A DNA stretch of 64,000 nucleotides from Comamonas halotolerans. Lineage in GTDB: Bacteria; Pseudomonadota; Gammaproteobacteria; Burkholderiales; Burkholderiaceae_C. Positions within the stretch are counted from its first letter, which is position 1. Each line of letters begins with the position of its first letter. Of the stretch, positions 19,776-29,128 are shown piece by piece. The stretch spans positions 62,001-126,000 of the forward strand of contig NZ_JASAUZ010000023.1 of NCBI RefSeq assembly GCF_030162935.1, written 5' to 3'. The position numbers were made by a program, and so were the translations under genes. The notes below the pieces were generated by a model, which was not told the origin of the DNA, did no database searches, and saw only the letters and a program-made list of their open reading frames with translations.

Positions 19776-21338
19776 TCAGCGACGCAAAAGACTGCGCAGC
19801 TTCAGGCCGGATGCCAATAGCGCACCAAAATAAATCACAGCAGCCCCCAGCATCATGAGCGCCATCAAGCCTACGCGCTGCAACTCCTGCGCCTGCAAGG
19901 CCTTCCAGTCCCAATGCTCGGTGCCCCATAGCAGGAATGCCGCCAGCAACATGGAGGCTGCCAGCACCTGCAAGGCATACAGCAGCCACCCCTTGCCAGG
20001 CTGATAAGCACCCCGGCGCAGCAATCCAATCAACAACCAACAGGCATTGACTAGCGCAGCCAGGCCGATCGAAAGCGCCAGCCCCGCATGAGCCAGCCAG
20101 GGTACCAGCACCACGTTCATGATTTGAGTCAGCACAAGCACGGCTACTGCAATCTTCACGGGTGTTTTCATGTCCTGACTGGCAAAGTAACCAGGCGCCA
20201 GCACCTTGATTGCCACCAGCCCCACCAGCCCCGCGCCATAGCCGATCAGCGCCAAGGCGATCTTGGCAACATCGCTGCTGTGCAAGGCGCCACGATGAAA
20301 CAAAGTGGCTACCAGCGGTTCAGCAAAAGCCAACAAGCCCACCGCACATGGCACAGCCAGCAAAACCACCAAGCGCAAACCCCAGTCCAGCATCTGTGAA
20401 TAGCGTTGCGTGTCACCCGCAGCCTTGGCCGATGCAAGCTGAGGCGTCAGCACCACCCCCAAAGCCACGCCCAGCAAAGCAGTAGGAAATTCCATCAACC
20501 TATCTGCGTAAAACAACCACGTCACGCTGCCCGGCGTCAGGTAGGACGCAATTTGCGTGTTGATCATCAAGCTCACTTGCGCAACACCCACCCCCAGCAA
20601 GGCCGGCGCCATCAGCGACAGGATGCGGCGCACCCCGCCGTCATGCCAAGCCTCCTGCACAGCGGACACAGAAAAGCCAATACGCGGCAGCAAGCCAATC
20701 TTCTTGAGCGCTGGCAGTTGCACCCCCAGTTGCAGCACACCTCCCAGCATCACGCCCGCCGCCATGGCATAAATGGGCTCGATTCCCTGACGATCCAGCC
20801 ACGGAGCCAAAAGCAAGGCCGCAGCAATCATGCACACATTGAGCAATACCGGGGTGGCTGCTGGCACGGCAAACTGCTTCCAGGTATTGAGCACCCCGGC
20901 GCACAACGCCACCATGGACATAAAGCCAATGTAGGGGAACATCCAGCGCGTCATCAGCACAGCAGCTTCCTGGGCATGGCCGCTTTCAAAACCGCTGGCC
21001 AGCAGCCAGACCAGCACTGGGGCGCCCGCCACACCCAGCACACAGGTTAGAAGGAGCACCCAGAACAACACAGTCGCCACGTTGCCAACAAGCTGGCGTG
21101 TGCGCTCTTCGCCTTCTTGCGTCTTGGTGGTCGCCAGCACCGGCACAAAAGCCTGGCTGAACGCACCTTCGGCAAACAAGCGGCGAAACAGATTGGGAAT
21201 GCGGAACGCGACGTTGAATGCGTCCGTGAGCGCATTGGCACCGAACATGGACGCCATGATCAGATCACGAACCAAGCCCGTGACTCTAGAGGCCAGGGTC
21301 AGCAACGAAACGGTGGAAGCAGATTTAAGGAGTGACAC
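19776..21338 (-). CDS. murJ: Lipid II flippase MurJ
   Basis: About 520-residue polytopic membrane protein of the MVF/MOP superfamily that flips lipid II for peptidoglycan synthesis. The N-terminal block LLKSASTVSLLTLASRVTGLVRD and the GANALTDAFNVAFRIPNLFRRLFAEGAFSQAFVP region (in pieces) are near invariant in MurJ. The GTG at 21338 gives the usual MSLLK start; the frame also allows an ATG nine codons upstream. It sits back-to-back with rpsT, the arrangement seen across Burkholderiales. Confidence 0.96.
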   Translation of the reverse strand: MSLLKSASTVSLLTLASRVTGLVRDLIMASMFGANALTDAFNVAFRIPNLFRRLFAEGAFSQAFVPVLATTKTQEGEERTRQLVGNVATVLFWVLLLTCVLGVAGAPVLVWLLASGFESGHAQEAAVLMTRWMFPYIGFMSMVALCAGVLNTWKQFAVPAATPVLLNVCMIAAALLLAPWLDRQGIEPIYAMAAGVMLGGVLQLGVQLPALKKIGLLPRIGFSVSAVQEAWHDGGVRRILSLMAPALLGVGVAQVSLMINTQIASYLTPGSVTWLFYADRLMEFPTALLGVALGVVLTPQLASAKAAGDTQRYSQMLDWGLRLVVLLAVPCAVGLLAFAEPLVATLFHRGALHSSDVAKIALALIGYGAGLVGLVAIKVLAPGYFASQDMKTPVKIAVAVLVLTQIMNVVLVPWLAHAGLALSIGLAALVNACWLLIGLLRRGAYQPGKGWLLYALQVLAASMLLAAFLLWGTEHWDWKALQAQELQRVGLMALMMLGAAVIYFGALLASGLKLRSLLRR

Positions 21339-21515
21339 CCACGCAGTGTAGCTATGCGCGGCCATCCAAAGTCACTGTGCGCGCGTACAACACCTCAAGT
21401 TGTAACAACAACACGCCACCATCAGCCCAGTTTGGTGCACGCATGCACCAAATACATACAAACGCACCATTCCAATGCATTACCGCCTGATCCTGCAGCT
21501 TTGCGCAAGCGTTGC

Positions 21516-21521
21516 TATAAT
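21516..21521 (+). promoter_or_regulatory. rpsT promoter -10 element
   Basis: Perfect TATAAT 48 bp before the rpsT start; a weak -35 (CTGCAG, 21493-21498) lies 17 bp upstream. Inferred sigma-70 promoter. Confidence 0.6.
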
Positions 21522-21568
21522 GGCTGGCTTCGCTGGCATCATCCCCAGACAACCAAAGGAATTACATC

Positions 21569-21862
21569 ATGGCAACTAAAGCCAAAAAGAACCCCCGCTT
21601 GGCCTCCGGCCGCAAGCGCGCACGCCAAAACGTCAAGCTGAACGCCGCCAACACATCGCTGCGTTCCAAGTACCGTACTGCTGTCAAGAACGTCGAGAAG
21701 GCTGTTCTGGCCGGTGACAAGGTGAAGGCTACCGAACTGTTCGCCAAGGCGCAGTCCGTGCTGGACACCGTTGCTGACAAGGGCATCTTCCACAAGAACA
21801 AGGCTGCTCGCGACAAGAGCCGTCTGTCTTCCAAGGTCAAGGCCTTGGCACTGGCCGTCTAA
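21569..21862 (+). CDS. rpsT: 30S ribosomal protein S20
   Basis: 97-residue, very lysine/arginine-rich primary 16S rRNA-binding protein. Features are the [20 protein letters not shown] opening and the conserved [15 protein letters not shown] block. The ribosome site AAAGGA lies 8 bp before ATG. Single gene with its own promoter and terminator, divergent from murJ. Confidence 0.98.
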   Translation: MATKAKKNPRLASGRKRARQNVKLNAANTSLRSKYRTAVKNVEKAVLAGDKVKATELFAKAQSVLDTVADKGIFHKNKAARDKSRLSSKVKALALAV

Positions 21863-21932
21863 TCCACATTTAGGCATCGCACGAATGGCCTAGCCATTCG
21901 CCGTTTGCTTCGGGTGCGCTGCCAGCGAAACA

Positions 21933-21959
21933 AAAGGACCGCCTCACGGCGGTTTTTTT
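21933..21959 (+). terminator. rpsT terminator
   Basis: ACCGCC-TCAC-GGCGGT stem followed by seven T residues. Confidence 0.88.
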
Positions 21960-22007
21960 GTACCCATTGCATGAAGATCTCTTCTGAGTTCACAACGAAC
22001 AGGCATG

Positions 22008-22029
22008 AAAAAACCGCCCTACGGCGGCT
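22008..22029 (-). terminator. Terminator of the DUF3579 gene
   Basis: Leftward GCCGCC-GTAG-GGCGG stem and six T residues, 34 bp after the stop. Confidence 0.85.
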
Positions 22030-22062
22030 TGATTTCACATACTTTTACCTAAAACCAGCGAC

Positions 22063-22377
22063 TCATTTCTTCTCGTCTGGAATCAGACACGCTTCCACAA
22101 TTTGAAGATTGTTGTCGCGCGCGAAGTTCACCACAAAGTCCCAGGCCATCGGTTCATGCGCCTGCAAATCACGATGCACCACAATGCATTTAAAGCCATT
22201 CATGGTGGTGGGAATACACCACGGGGAGTAGCCCAAATGGCTGCCACGCTGGGCGCCACCGGGACGAAACTGGCTCATCACCCCCGCCAAACGTTCAGCC
22301 CAATCACTGGGGCGAAAAGTTTTTCCCTCCAAGGTCACACCTTGGATGAAGATTTCTTTGGAGCTTGGGGAAACCAT
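22063..22377 (-). CDS. DUF3579 domain-containing protein
   Basis: 104 residues, nearly all covered by the DUF3579 family, seen mainly in betaproteobacteria. Recognised segments are EIFIQGVTLEGKTFRPSDWAERL and YSPWCIPTTMNGFKCIVV. The start was taken at 22377 (MVSPSSKE); the frame runs 21 codons further upstream without family similarity. Function unknown. It is divergent from argD, an arrangement common in Comamonadaceae. Confidence 0.88.
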   Translation of the reverse strand: MVSPSSKEIFIQGVTLEGKTFRPSDWAERLAGVMSQFRPGGAQRGSHLGYSPWCIPTTMNGFKCIVVHRDLQAHEPMAWDFVVNFARDNNLQIVEACLIPDEKK

Positions 22378-22617
22378 CAAGATCAATCCGGTAAGACGGG
22401 GTGCGCTGCGGGATCGCCGCCTTGTGCACCGACTCATCAATTCTAACTCTTATATAAGACACGAGCACTTCACTAGGGATTGCCAACCCTGCATAGCTTT
22501 ATTCCAAATATGTTGCACAAACATGCCGCAATGCTTGCAGGGCTCTAAAATCATTCCCTTGTCTTTTGCAAAACCTGCAAAAGTTGTGCCACGACTGCCA
22601 TGTCAGGAGATTGATTC

Positions 22618-23814
22618 ATGACCGCTCACATTGAGGCTGCCTCGCCCCACGTTATGCCCACTTACGGCCGCGTACCTATCGCGCTGGAACGAGGCCGAGG
22701 CTGCCGCGTATGGGATGTGAACGGCAAGGAATACCTGGACGCGCTGGGCGGCATCGCTGTCAACACACTGGGGCACAACCACCCCAAGCTGGTTCCCGCG
22801 CTGCAAGAGCAGCTGACCAAGCTGATCCATACCTCCAACTACTATCACGTCCCTGGTCAGGAGCAACTGGCCACACTGCTGACTGAACGCAGCCACATGA
22901 CCAATGTGTTCTTTTGCAACACCGGTTTGGAGGCCAACGAAGCAGCAATCAAGATTGCACGCAAGTACGGCGTGGACAAGGGCATTGATAAGCCTGAAAT
23001 CGTGGTCTATGACCATGCTTTCCACGGTCGCTCGATGGCTACCATGTCGGCCACGGCCAACCCCAAGGTACGCAACGGCTTTGGCCCCTTGCTCGACGGA
23101 TTCACCCGCGTAGCTCCCAACGACTACCAGGCGTTGGTGGATGCCACCGAGGACAATCCCAATATTGTGGCCGTGATGATGGAGCCCATCCAGGGCGAAG
23201 GCGGTCTGCACCCCATGCGTGTCGATTACCTCAAGCAGGTGCGTGACCTGTGCGACGCCAAGGGCTGGCTGCTGATCATGGATGAGGTGCAAGCAGGCAT
23301 GGGCCGCACCGGCAAGTGGTTTGCCCACCAGTGGGCTGGCATCGTTCCTGATGTGATGACGCTGGCCAAGGGCCTGGGCTCTGGCGTGCCCGTGGGGGCG
23401 GTAGTGGCCCACAACCAGGCTGCGCAAGTACTCACTGCAGGCAACCACGGCTCCACCTTCGGCGGCAACCCGCTGGCCATGCGTGCCGGAGTGGAAACCA
23501 TTCACATCATGGAAGAAGACAGTCTTCTGGCCCACACAACCGAAGTGGGTGACTACCTCAAAACCAAGCTGGAAACCGCACTCAGTGACCTGGATGGTTT
23601 TGTGGAAGTTCGCGGCCAGGGTCTGATGATTGGTGTGGAACTGACCAAGCCTTGCGGCCAGCTGATCGAGCAGGCTGCCGAAGCGGGCCTGCTGCTGAGC
23701 GTGACATCAGACACCGTGATCCGTCTTGTGCCCCCACTGATCTTGACCAAGGATGAAGCTGACGAAATCGTCACCAAACTCAAGCCTCTGGTCCAAGCCC
23801 TGCTGGCCGCTTAA
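22618..23814 (+). CDS. argD: Acetylornithine aminotransferase
   Basis: 398-residue class-III PLP aminotransferase that converts N-acetylglutamate semialdehyde to N-acetylornithine. It has FFCNTGLEANEAAIKIARK (phosphate-binding), YDHAFHGRSMATM, the LLIMDEVQAGMGRTG aspartate motif and the PLP lysine in VMTLAKGLGSG. argF follows 17 bp after the stop, so the two form an arginine-biosynthesis operon. Confidence 0.95.
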   Translation: MTAHIEAASPHVMPTYGRVPIALERGRGCRVWDVNGKEYLDALGGIAVNTLGHNHPKLVPALQEQLTKLIHTSNYYHVPGQEQLATLLTERSHMTNVFFCNTGLEANEAAIKIARKYGVDKGIDKPEIVVYDHAFHGRSMATMSATANPKVRNGFGPLLDGFTRVAPNDYQALVDATEDNPNIVAVMMEPIQGEGGLHPMRVDYLKQVRDLCDAKGWLLIMDEVQAGMGRTGKWFAHQWAGIVPDVMTLAKGLGSGVPVGAVVAHNQAAQVLTAGNHGSTFGGNPLAMRAGVETIHIMEEDSLLAHTTEVGDYLKTKLETALSDLDGFVEVRGQGLMIGVELTKPCGQLIEQAAEAGLLLSVTSDTVIRLVPPLILTKDEADEIVTKLKPLVQALLAA

Positions 23815-23831
23815 AACCCAAGGAATACTGC

Positions 23832-24755
23832 ATGAAGCATTACCTGCAATTTAGCGACTTCACCGCTGACGAATACGACTATCTGCTGTCACGCGCAGCA
23901 TTGATCAAAAAGAAGTTCAAGAACTACGAGAAGCATCACACACTCAGCGACCGCACGCTGGCCATGATTTTCGAAAAAGCCAGTACGCGTACTCGTGTGA
24001 GCTTTGAAGCTGGCATGTATCAATTGGGTGGCTCGGTGGTGCACCTGACCACCGGTGACAGCCAGCTGGGCCGTTCGGAGCCCATCGAAGACAGCGCCCG
24101 CGTCATCAGCCGCATGACCGACCTGGTGATGATTCGCACCTTCGGCCAGGACAAGATCGAAAGCTTTGCGGCGCACTCGCGCGTGCCCGTGATCAACGGA
24201 CTGACCAACGAGTTTCACCCTTGCCAGATCCTGGCGGATATCTTTACCTTCATTGAGCACCGCGGCTCCATCCAAGGCAAGGTCGTCGCCTGGGTGGGTG
24301 ATGGCAACAATATGGCCAATACCTGGTTGCAAGCTGCCGACCTGCTGGGCTTTACCGTACATGTCAGCACCCCTGGTGGCTATGAGGTGGACGAAAAACT
24401 TGCGTTCAATGGGAAAACGCCCCGCGAAGGTTGCTACAAGGTTTTCAAGGATCCGCTGCAAGCCTGCAAAGGCGCCGATCTGGTCACCACCGATGTGTGG
24501 ACCAGCATGGGCTACGAAGCAGAAAATGCCGTGCGCATGAAAGCCTTTGCTGACTGGTGCGTCGATCAGGAAATGATGCAGGCTGCAAAACCAGAAGCGG
24601 TATTCATGCACTGCCTGCCTGCACACCGTGGCGAGGAAGTGACTGCCGAAGTTATTGACGGTGCTCAGTCAGTGGTCTGGGACGAGGCGGAAAACCGCAT
24701 GCACGTGCAAAAGGCGCTCATGGAGTACCTGCTGCTGGGCAAGCTGGCGGACTAA
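23832..24755 (+). CDS. argF: Ornithine carbamoyltransferase
   Basis: 307-residue anabolic OTCase that makes citrulline from ornithine and carbamoyl phosphate. The carbamoyl-phosphate motif is EKASTRTRVSFE, ornithine binding is FHPCQILAD, and the C-terminal catalytic MHCLPAHRGEE is present. The ribosome site AAGGAA lies close before ATG. It is the second gene of the argD-argF unit. Confidence 0.97.
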   Translation: MKHYLQFSDFTADEYDYLLSRAALIKKKFKNYEKHHTLSDRTLAMIFEKASTRTRVSFEAGMYQLGGSVVHLTTGDSQLGRSEPIEDSARVISRMTDLVMIRTFGQDKIESFAAHSRVPVINGLTNEFHPCQILADIFTFIEHRGSIQGKVVAWVGDGNNMANTWLQAADLLGFTVHVSTPGGYEVDEKLAFNGKTPREGCYKVFKDPLQACKGADLVTTDVWTSMGYEAENAVRMKAFADWCVDQEMMQAAKPEAVFMHCLPAHRGEEVTAEVIDGAQSVVWDEAENRMHVQKALMEYLLLGKLAD

Positions 24756-25230
24756 GCCTTACGGAACTCCATTCCAGTGATGCGCGCCCATAGCTCGCCT
24801 CTCACCCCAAAAGGAGCTGCCTATGCGCGCCTGCTCATGCTTTCTCGCGTCTTTTGCTTGAAAAGCAAGGCAGGATTTGCACTGGCAGCTCTTTTCTCAT
24901 TTAAGCTTCGCAGCCCCCTCAACGCGCTGCGTGCGCAACAACCCTTTTCCTGCTCCGCCAGCGGCACGCGGAGCCTGGACTTTCGCCGCTTTGCACGCAG
25001 GCGCTGCGCAATGCACGCCATTGCTTGCAGCCACTTGCTGAAAACACCGCGCTATCTCCTGGGACACACCTAGGGCCTTTATTCATTGCTTTTCACTGCA
25101 TGCATTGCGCTTGCCGTGGGTTGGTCTGTGTCTTGCTTTTCTGCAAGCACAGGCTGAATCCGTGGCATGCGTGTGTGCCGTGAGTCCTGGATTTTTGCCT
25201 ATTGACCATACCTAAAGTTCTCGCTTCCCT
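24756..25230. other. Gene-poor stretch between argF and the YkgJ pair
   Basis: 475 bp with no convincing gene. Open frames here lack homology-like character and ribosome sites. No tRNA-like fold or clear terminator hairpin was recognised. Confidence 0.5.
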
Positions 25231-25596
25231 ATGTCCGAAGCCATTCATCCCTGCCTGACCTGCGGCGTGTGCTGCACCAATTACCGCGTGGAATTTTCTA
25301 TTTACGAGCTGCAATCCATGGGCGGCACCGTCCCCGACCACATGGCCCACGAAGTCCCAGGCAAAGGCAACCGTGCTCGCATGAACGGCACCGAACGCCA
25401 TCCCGTGCGCTGCGTTGCGCTATCAGAGCTTCCTCACCTTGGCGAAGGCTGCGTGGGCTGCGGCATTTACGAGCAACGCTCACGCCCGTGCCGCGACTTT
25501 CCATTCGCCTCCTACGGCTGCCATGACACACGCGCCAAGTTTGGCATGACAGAACTGACCGAAGAAGAAGTCGAACGCTGGACTGCGATTGCCTGA
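25231..25596 (+). CDS. YkgJ family cysteine-cluster protein (copy 1)
   Basis: 121-residue protein with the N-terminal CLTCGVCCTNYRVEFSIYE block (CxxCxxCC) and further cysteines in GCVGCGIYEQRSRPCRDFPF. The set resembles a zinc- or Fe-S-binding cluster of the CxxCxxCC (UPF0153/YkgJ) family. Function is unknown. It is followed 10 bp later by a paralogue on the same strand, so the two are likely cotranscribed. Confidence 0.88.
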   Translation: MSEAIHPCLTCGVCCTNYRVEFSIYELQSMGGTVPDHMAHEVPGKGNRARMNGTERHPVRCVALSELPHLGEGCVGCGIYEQRSRPCRDFPFASYGCHDTRAKFGMTELTEEEVERWTAIA

Positions 25597-25606
25597 GCAC
25601 TCTGCC

Positions 25607-25933
25607 ATGTCTGAACCACACCCTTGTCTATCCTGTGGCGCATGCTGCGCCTCATTTCGCGTTGACTTCTCGATCCATGAATCCGAAGAAAATGGTGGTC
25701 GCGTTCCTCGCGGCCTGATTGAAGAAGTGACGGATTACACCTGTCGCATGCGTGGTACAGACTACGCCCGTCCTCGGTGTGCTGCACTGACAGGCAAGGT
25801 AGGGGAAAAAGCTGCTTGCGGTATTTACGAGTGGCGCCCATCTCCATGCCGAGAATTCGCAGCAGGCTCTGACGCCTGCAACCGCGTGCGTCTACGCCAC
25901 GGCATGCCCGCGTTGACCAGTGGCTTGCTCTAA
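25607..25933 (+). CDS. YkgJ family cysteine-cluster protein (copy 2)
   Basis: 108-residue paralogue of the preceding protein: CLSCGACCASFRVDFSIHE and CGIYEWRPSPCREF align with copy 1. It lacks the extra Cys pair (GEGCVGC) of copy 1 and the C-terminal acidic tail, so the copies have diverged. ATG 25607 was chosen over an in-frame ATG at 25589 that overlaps copy 1. Function unknown. Confidence 0.86.
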   Translation: MSEPHPCLSCGACCASFRVDFSIHESEENGGRVPRGLIEEVTDYTCRMRGTDYARPRCAALTGKVGEKAACGIYEWRPSPCREFAAGSDACNRVRLRHGMPALTSGLL

Positions 25934-26124
25934 GCGTTCTCTAGGCATCTCCATCGCTATCGCAATTTGTACCCGCACTGCAATTTTTTTAATACAAGCT
26001 GTGATCACAGCGGCAATGTGCCGCCTGTGAATAAGCACCCGGCTTGCTCCAGACTATCTCTAGTTCTAGTGCTGTGAATTAAGTAATCCAGCCCCCAGCA
26101 GAAATAGCTTTCAAATTTTTTTGT

Positions 26125-26826
26125 CTATCGACGTTGTTTGGATTCTGGCGCCTCAAAGCGCGCGGACCAATTCCCGAGGTCACGGCACGTGCCAGTGTTC
26201 TCCAAAATAGGTTCCGTCACCTCCTCGATGTACTGGCCGAGCATCGCTATCCTCCTGCCATCCAACCTAGCGCTCCACCACGGCTTGTACCATTGAAGCT
26301 CCCCTTGAGTCTCTATACCGGACCGGCTATAGATATGCTTGATCTCGAGATTGCACGGGATGTAATAGCGGGCCGCCCGATCCGCACTCTGCTTGGCAGC
26401 CAACGCCGCTTTATAGGTACGAAAATCCTCGATCGGTGATATCGATTGCTTTACAGCATGGCCAGGAGGGGCGATATCCCACTGCCGGATTTGTCCGGAA
26501 CCGATACCAGCCATCAAGTCCTTGTAGTCCTGCTGGCTCATATCTCTACCATCGGTTCTTACGACGGGACGAGTCAACACGTAGTCATTTTCCATCCCCG
26601 CAACCTGAAGGACTTCATAAACCGTGATACGCGACTGCGATCCGTTGTACGGATTGTCTACACGGAATATGAGGCTACCAACACCAAGATTACCTGCAAA
26701 TCTGACGATAGCCTTTTCGGAGGGACGGTGGGTCGCAACATGACATCCTGCCATCAGGATGGCGCTCATCCCGCAGGCAAAGATACGGCTCAACAATCCG
26801 AAGAGTCTTTGGGGTATTTTTTTCAC
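26125..26826 (-). CDS. Putative lipoprotein, unknown function
   Basis: 233 residues. The N-terminus has a basic start (MKKIPQRLF), a hydrophobic run and the lipobox LMAGC ending at about residue 28, so it should be processed by signal peptidase II and anchored in a membrane. The rest has no motif I recognise. Codon and base usage look less GC-rich than the neighbouring core genes, it stands alone, and transposon debris lies just to its right. These facts suggest acquisition by transfer. Confidence 0.7.
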   Translation of the reverse strand: MKKIPQRLFGLLSRIFACGMSAILMAGCHVATHRPSEKAIVRFAGNLGVGSLIFRVDNPYNGSQSRITVYEVLQVAGMENDYVLTRPVVRTDGRDMSQQDYKDLMAGIGSGQIRQWDIAPPGHAVKQSISPIEDFRTYKAALAAKQSADRAARYYIPCNLEIKHIYSRSGIETQGELQWYKPWWSARLDGRRIAMLGQYIEEVTEPILENTGTCRDLGNWSARFEAPESKQRR

Positions 26827-27119
26827 AAAACTGAAACTTTCTGACGCTGTAGTCCATCCACGTTACATAGTAAGAATCACAACTCAGGTGTTATCTCACA
26901 GATATTCTCCCTGCCGTGCACCCTCAGTGGTGATGTAGTTGGCCGTCCCTTCACGTCCCCGCCTACAGAATGTCATCGTTGTACAAGGCATCAATACCGT
27001 CATCTATCAGTTTCTAGTGCCTGTTCAATATGCGCAATCTTGAATACTTTATTTGAAGCAATCTTCGCTTGTGCCCCCCCAACAAATCCAACTGGCTCAT
27101 CAGCCTGCCCACGCTCAAT
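26827..27119. other. Gene-free AT-richer stretch beside the lipoprotein
   Basis: No gene, tRNA or clear hairpin was recognised. It holds the upstream region of the lipoprotein gene and leads into the transposase remnant. Confidence 0.4.
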
Positions 27120-27430
27120 ACCATACGGGAGCCACAGTCTTCAGCAAAACACAAACGGCTGGCTCAACACGGCACACTGTCATCGCGTTCCTCAGCGACC
27201 TCGTGCAGATTGCTGAGCACTGCAATGCTTGTCCCATGAGCACTTCAACATTGATGGCACACTCATTCAGGTTTGGGTAGAGTTCCAAAAGCTTCAAGCG
27301 CAGGAAAGATACGTACGGTCGATCAGGCTCCGGTGGTGTCGCTCCAGACAAAGCAGCGCCTTTTGCCAAGGATGGTGCCGCTTCAAACCATAGCAATCGG
27401 CGCAACAAGCCCCACGATAAGAGAGCACGA
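27120..27430 (+). pseudogene. Decayed IS5-family transposase remnant
   Basis: Read with frameshifts on the + strand, the segment gives TVFSKTQT near 27136 and then VIAFLSDLV. After a shift near 27230 it gives EHFNIDGTLIQVWVEFQKLQ. This follows the IS5-type order of a TFSKNR block, a helix, and then EHFxVDGTLIxAW with the catalytic aspartate. No intact frame and no clear terminal inverted repeats remain. The identification rests on motif memory; a protein search with frameshift tolerance would settle it. Confidence 0.5.
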
Positions 27431-27553
27431 AGTCAGATGCTACAAACGCTGTAAGCGCTGCGCTTGCACACACTCAGGGCAAGCACGCGCAGACAAAAAT
27501 GCAATGTCCGACCATACTGTACTCACCCATCACTCCCACTCCAGGAGGTTGCC

Positions 27554-27664
27554 ATGTTCACATTTCTTATGGTGATTGCAAGTGCATTGATTGTGGCGGG
27601 CTTGTTGGCAGCGGTGATGAGCATGGAGCAAACATTGACAGACAACAACTCCAACGATTTGTGA
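27554..27664 (+). CDS. 36-residue single-pass membrane protein
   Basis: Short frame with an excellent ribosome site (AGGAGG, 27543-27548, 5 bp before ATG). It encodes one hydrophobic helix (about residues 3-22, FTFLMVIASALIVAGLLAAV) and a polar tail ending TDNNSNDL. It lies 83 bp upstream of an amino-acid permease on the same strand. Small membrane proteins near transporters sometimes modulate them, but nothing proves that here. I do not recognise a family. Confidence 0.6.
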   Translation: MFTFLMVIASALIVAGLLAAVMSMEQTLTDNNSNDL

Positions 27665-27747
27665 TCCGGGTCATCTCCCTGTGCATGCAACAAATAGCGC
27701 CTGCGTCGATACTTGGAGGTTTCGTTTCGACTTCAATCTAGGCATAC

Positions 27748-29109
27748 ATGGCCGACTTCCAAGATATACAACAACGCGAAAAAGGGCTGCAGCAGCATCT
27801 GACCAGTGCCCAGATGGTGATGATTGCCATCGGAGGTGCCGTAGGTACCGGCCTGTTCATGGGCAGTGCATTTGCCATTGGTTTTGCAGGTCCAGCGGTG
27901 CTGATCAGCTACGCAATTGGCGCCTTCATTGCCTTGTTGCTCATTGGCTGCCTGGGTGAAATGACCGTCGCCCACCCCACTTCCGGATCCTTTGGCGCTT
28001 ATGCGGAGTATTACCTCGGTCCAATGACGGGTTTTGTACTGCGCTACGCCTACTGGGCCGCCCTGGTGCTTGCCGTGGGCATGGAAGTCACGGCTGTAGG
28101 GATGTACATGGCGTACTGGTTCCCGGATGTTCCACAGTGGATCTGGGTTGCCTTGTTCTCTGCCATGCTCATTGGTATCAATCTACGCAGCGTCAAAGTT
28201 TATGGCGCAGCCGAATACGCATTCTCCGCAATCAAAGTTGCCGCCATTGTCGCTTTTGTACTTATCGGTGCCTATGTGGTGTTTGGTGCCCATATACCAG
28301 GCATTGGCCTGCAAAACTACGAAGCTGGTGGTGGTTTCTGGGCCAAAGGCATCAGCGGGATGTGGCTGGGCGTGATTGTGGCCATGTTCAGCTATCTGGG
28401 AGTGGAAGCCATTGCCGTGGCTGCAGGTGAAGCACAGCACCCGCAAAAAGCGGTGCAAAGCGCCATGAAAACCACGGTGCTGCGTCTGGTGCTGTTTTAT
28501 CTGCTCACGCTGGCACTGATGCTTGCCATCGTTCCATGGACCGAGGCCGCCACCCAGACCAGTCCTTTTGTGCGCGTGATGGAAATCATCAATATTCCCT
28601 ACGCTGCAGCTGTGCTGAACTTTGTGGTGCTGGTGGCCGCTCTGTCTGCCATGAACAGCCAGCTCTACACTACCTCGCGCATGATGTTCAGTCTGGCGCG
28701 TGCTGGTCAAGCACCCGCCACATTTGGCAAAACCAATGCCAATGGCGTGCCCGTCGCAGCCATTCTGATTTCCAGCCTCGGCGCTGCTGTGGCCATGGTG
28801 ATCAACGCATTCTGGCCCGAGCAGTCCTTTATGTGGATGATGTCAATCGCCATGTTTGGCGCCATGTTTGCGTGGTTCATGGTGTTCGTCACCCACCTTG
28901 CATTCCGCGCCCGCCGCGAGCGTGAAGGGGCTGGGCAAGTCCCGTTTCGCATGTGGGGATTTCCATGGCTGACCTTGCTGGGTGCAATGTTGATGGCTGC
29001 AGTGCTGATCACGACGGCATTTACTCCCGAGTTCCGTCTCACACTGGCATTTGGTTTGCCATGGCTGCTTGTATTGAGTGTGATTTACCTTTTGCGTCGC
29101 AAAAAGTAA
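27748..29109 (+). CDS. Amino-acid permease (APC superfamily, AAT family)
   Basis: 453-residue, twelve-helix transporter. The N-terminal AIGGAVGTGLFMGSA block and GCLGEMTVAHPTSGSFGAYAEYYLGP (in pieces) are signatures of the AAT family (AroP, GabP, ProY, CycA). These take up amino acids by proton symport. The substrate cannot be assigned from motifs alone. A hairpin follows the stop, and kynB lies downstream. Confidence 0.92.
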   Translation: MADFQDIQQREKGLQQHLTSAQMVMIAIGGAVGTGLFMGSAFAIGFAGPAVLISYAIGAFIALLLIGCLGEMTVAHPTSGSFGAYAEYYLGPMTGFVLRYAYWAALVLAVGMEVTAVGMYMAYWFPDVPQWIWVALFSAMLIGINLRSVKVYGAAEYAFSAIKVAAIVAFVLIGAYVVFGAHIPGIGLQNYEAGGGFWAKGISGMWLGVIVAMFSYLGVEAIAVAAGEAQHPQKAVQSAMKTTVLRLVLFYLLTLALMLAIVPWTEAATQTSPFVRVMEIINIPYAAAVLNFVVLVAALSAMNSQLYTTSRMMFSLARAGQAPATFGKTNANGVPVAAILISSLGAAVAMVINAFWPEQSFMWMMSIAMFGAMFAWFMVFVTHLAFRARREREGAGQVPFRMWGFPWLTLLGAMLMAAVLITTAFTPEFRLTLAFGLPWLLVLSVIYLLRRKK

Positions 29110-29128
29110 GCGCTGCACGCATACTTTC

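Noticed and set aside
24777..25073. 98-codon frame between argF and the YkgJ genes
   Set aside because: No ribosome site, no family features, odd composition; treated as non-coding.
27115..27408. 97-codon minus-strand frame
   Set aside because: The + strand of the same segment gives IS5 transposase motifs in shifted frames, so the minus frame is a shadow of the remnant.
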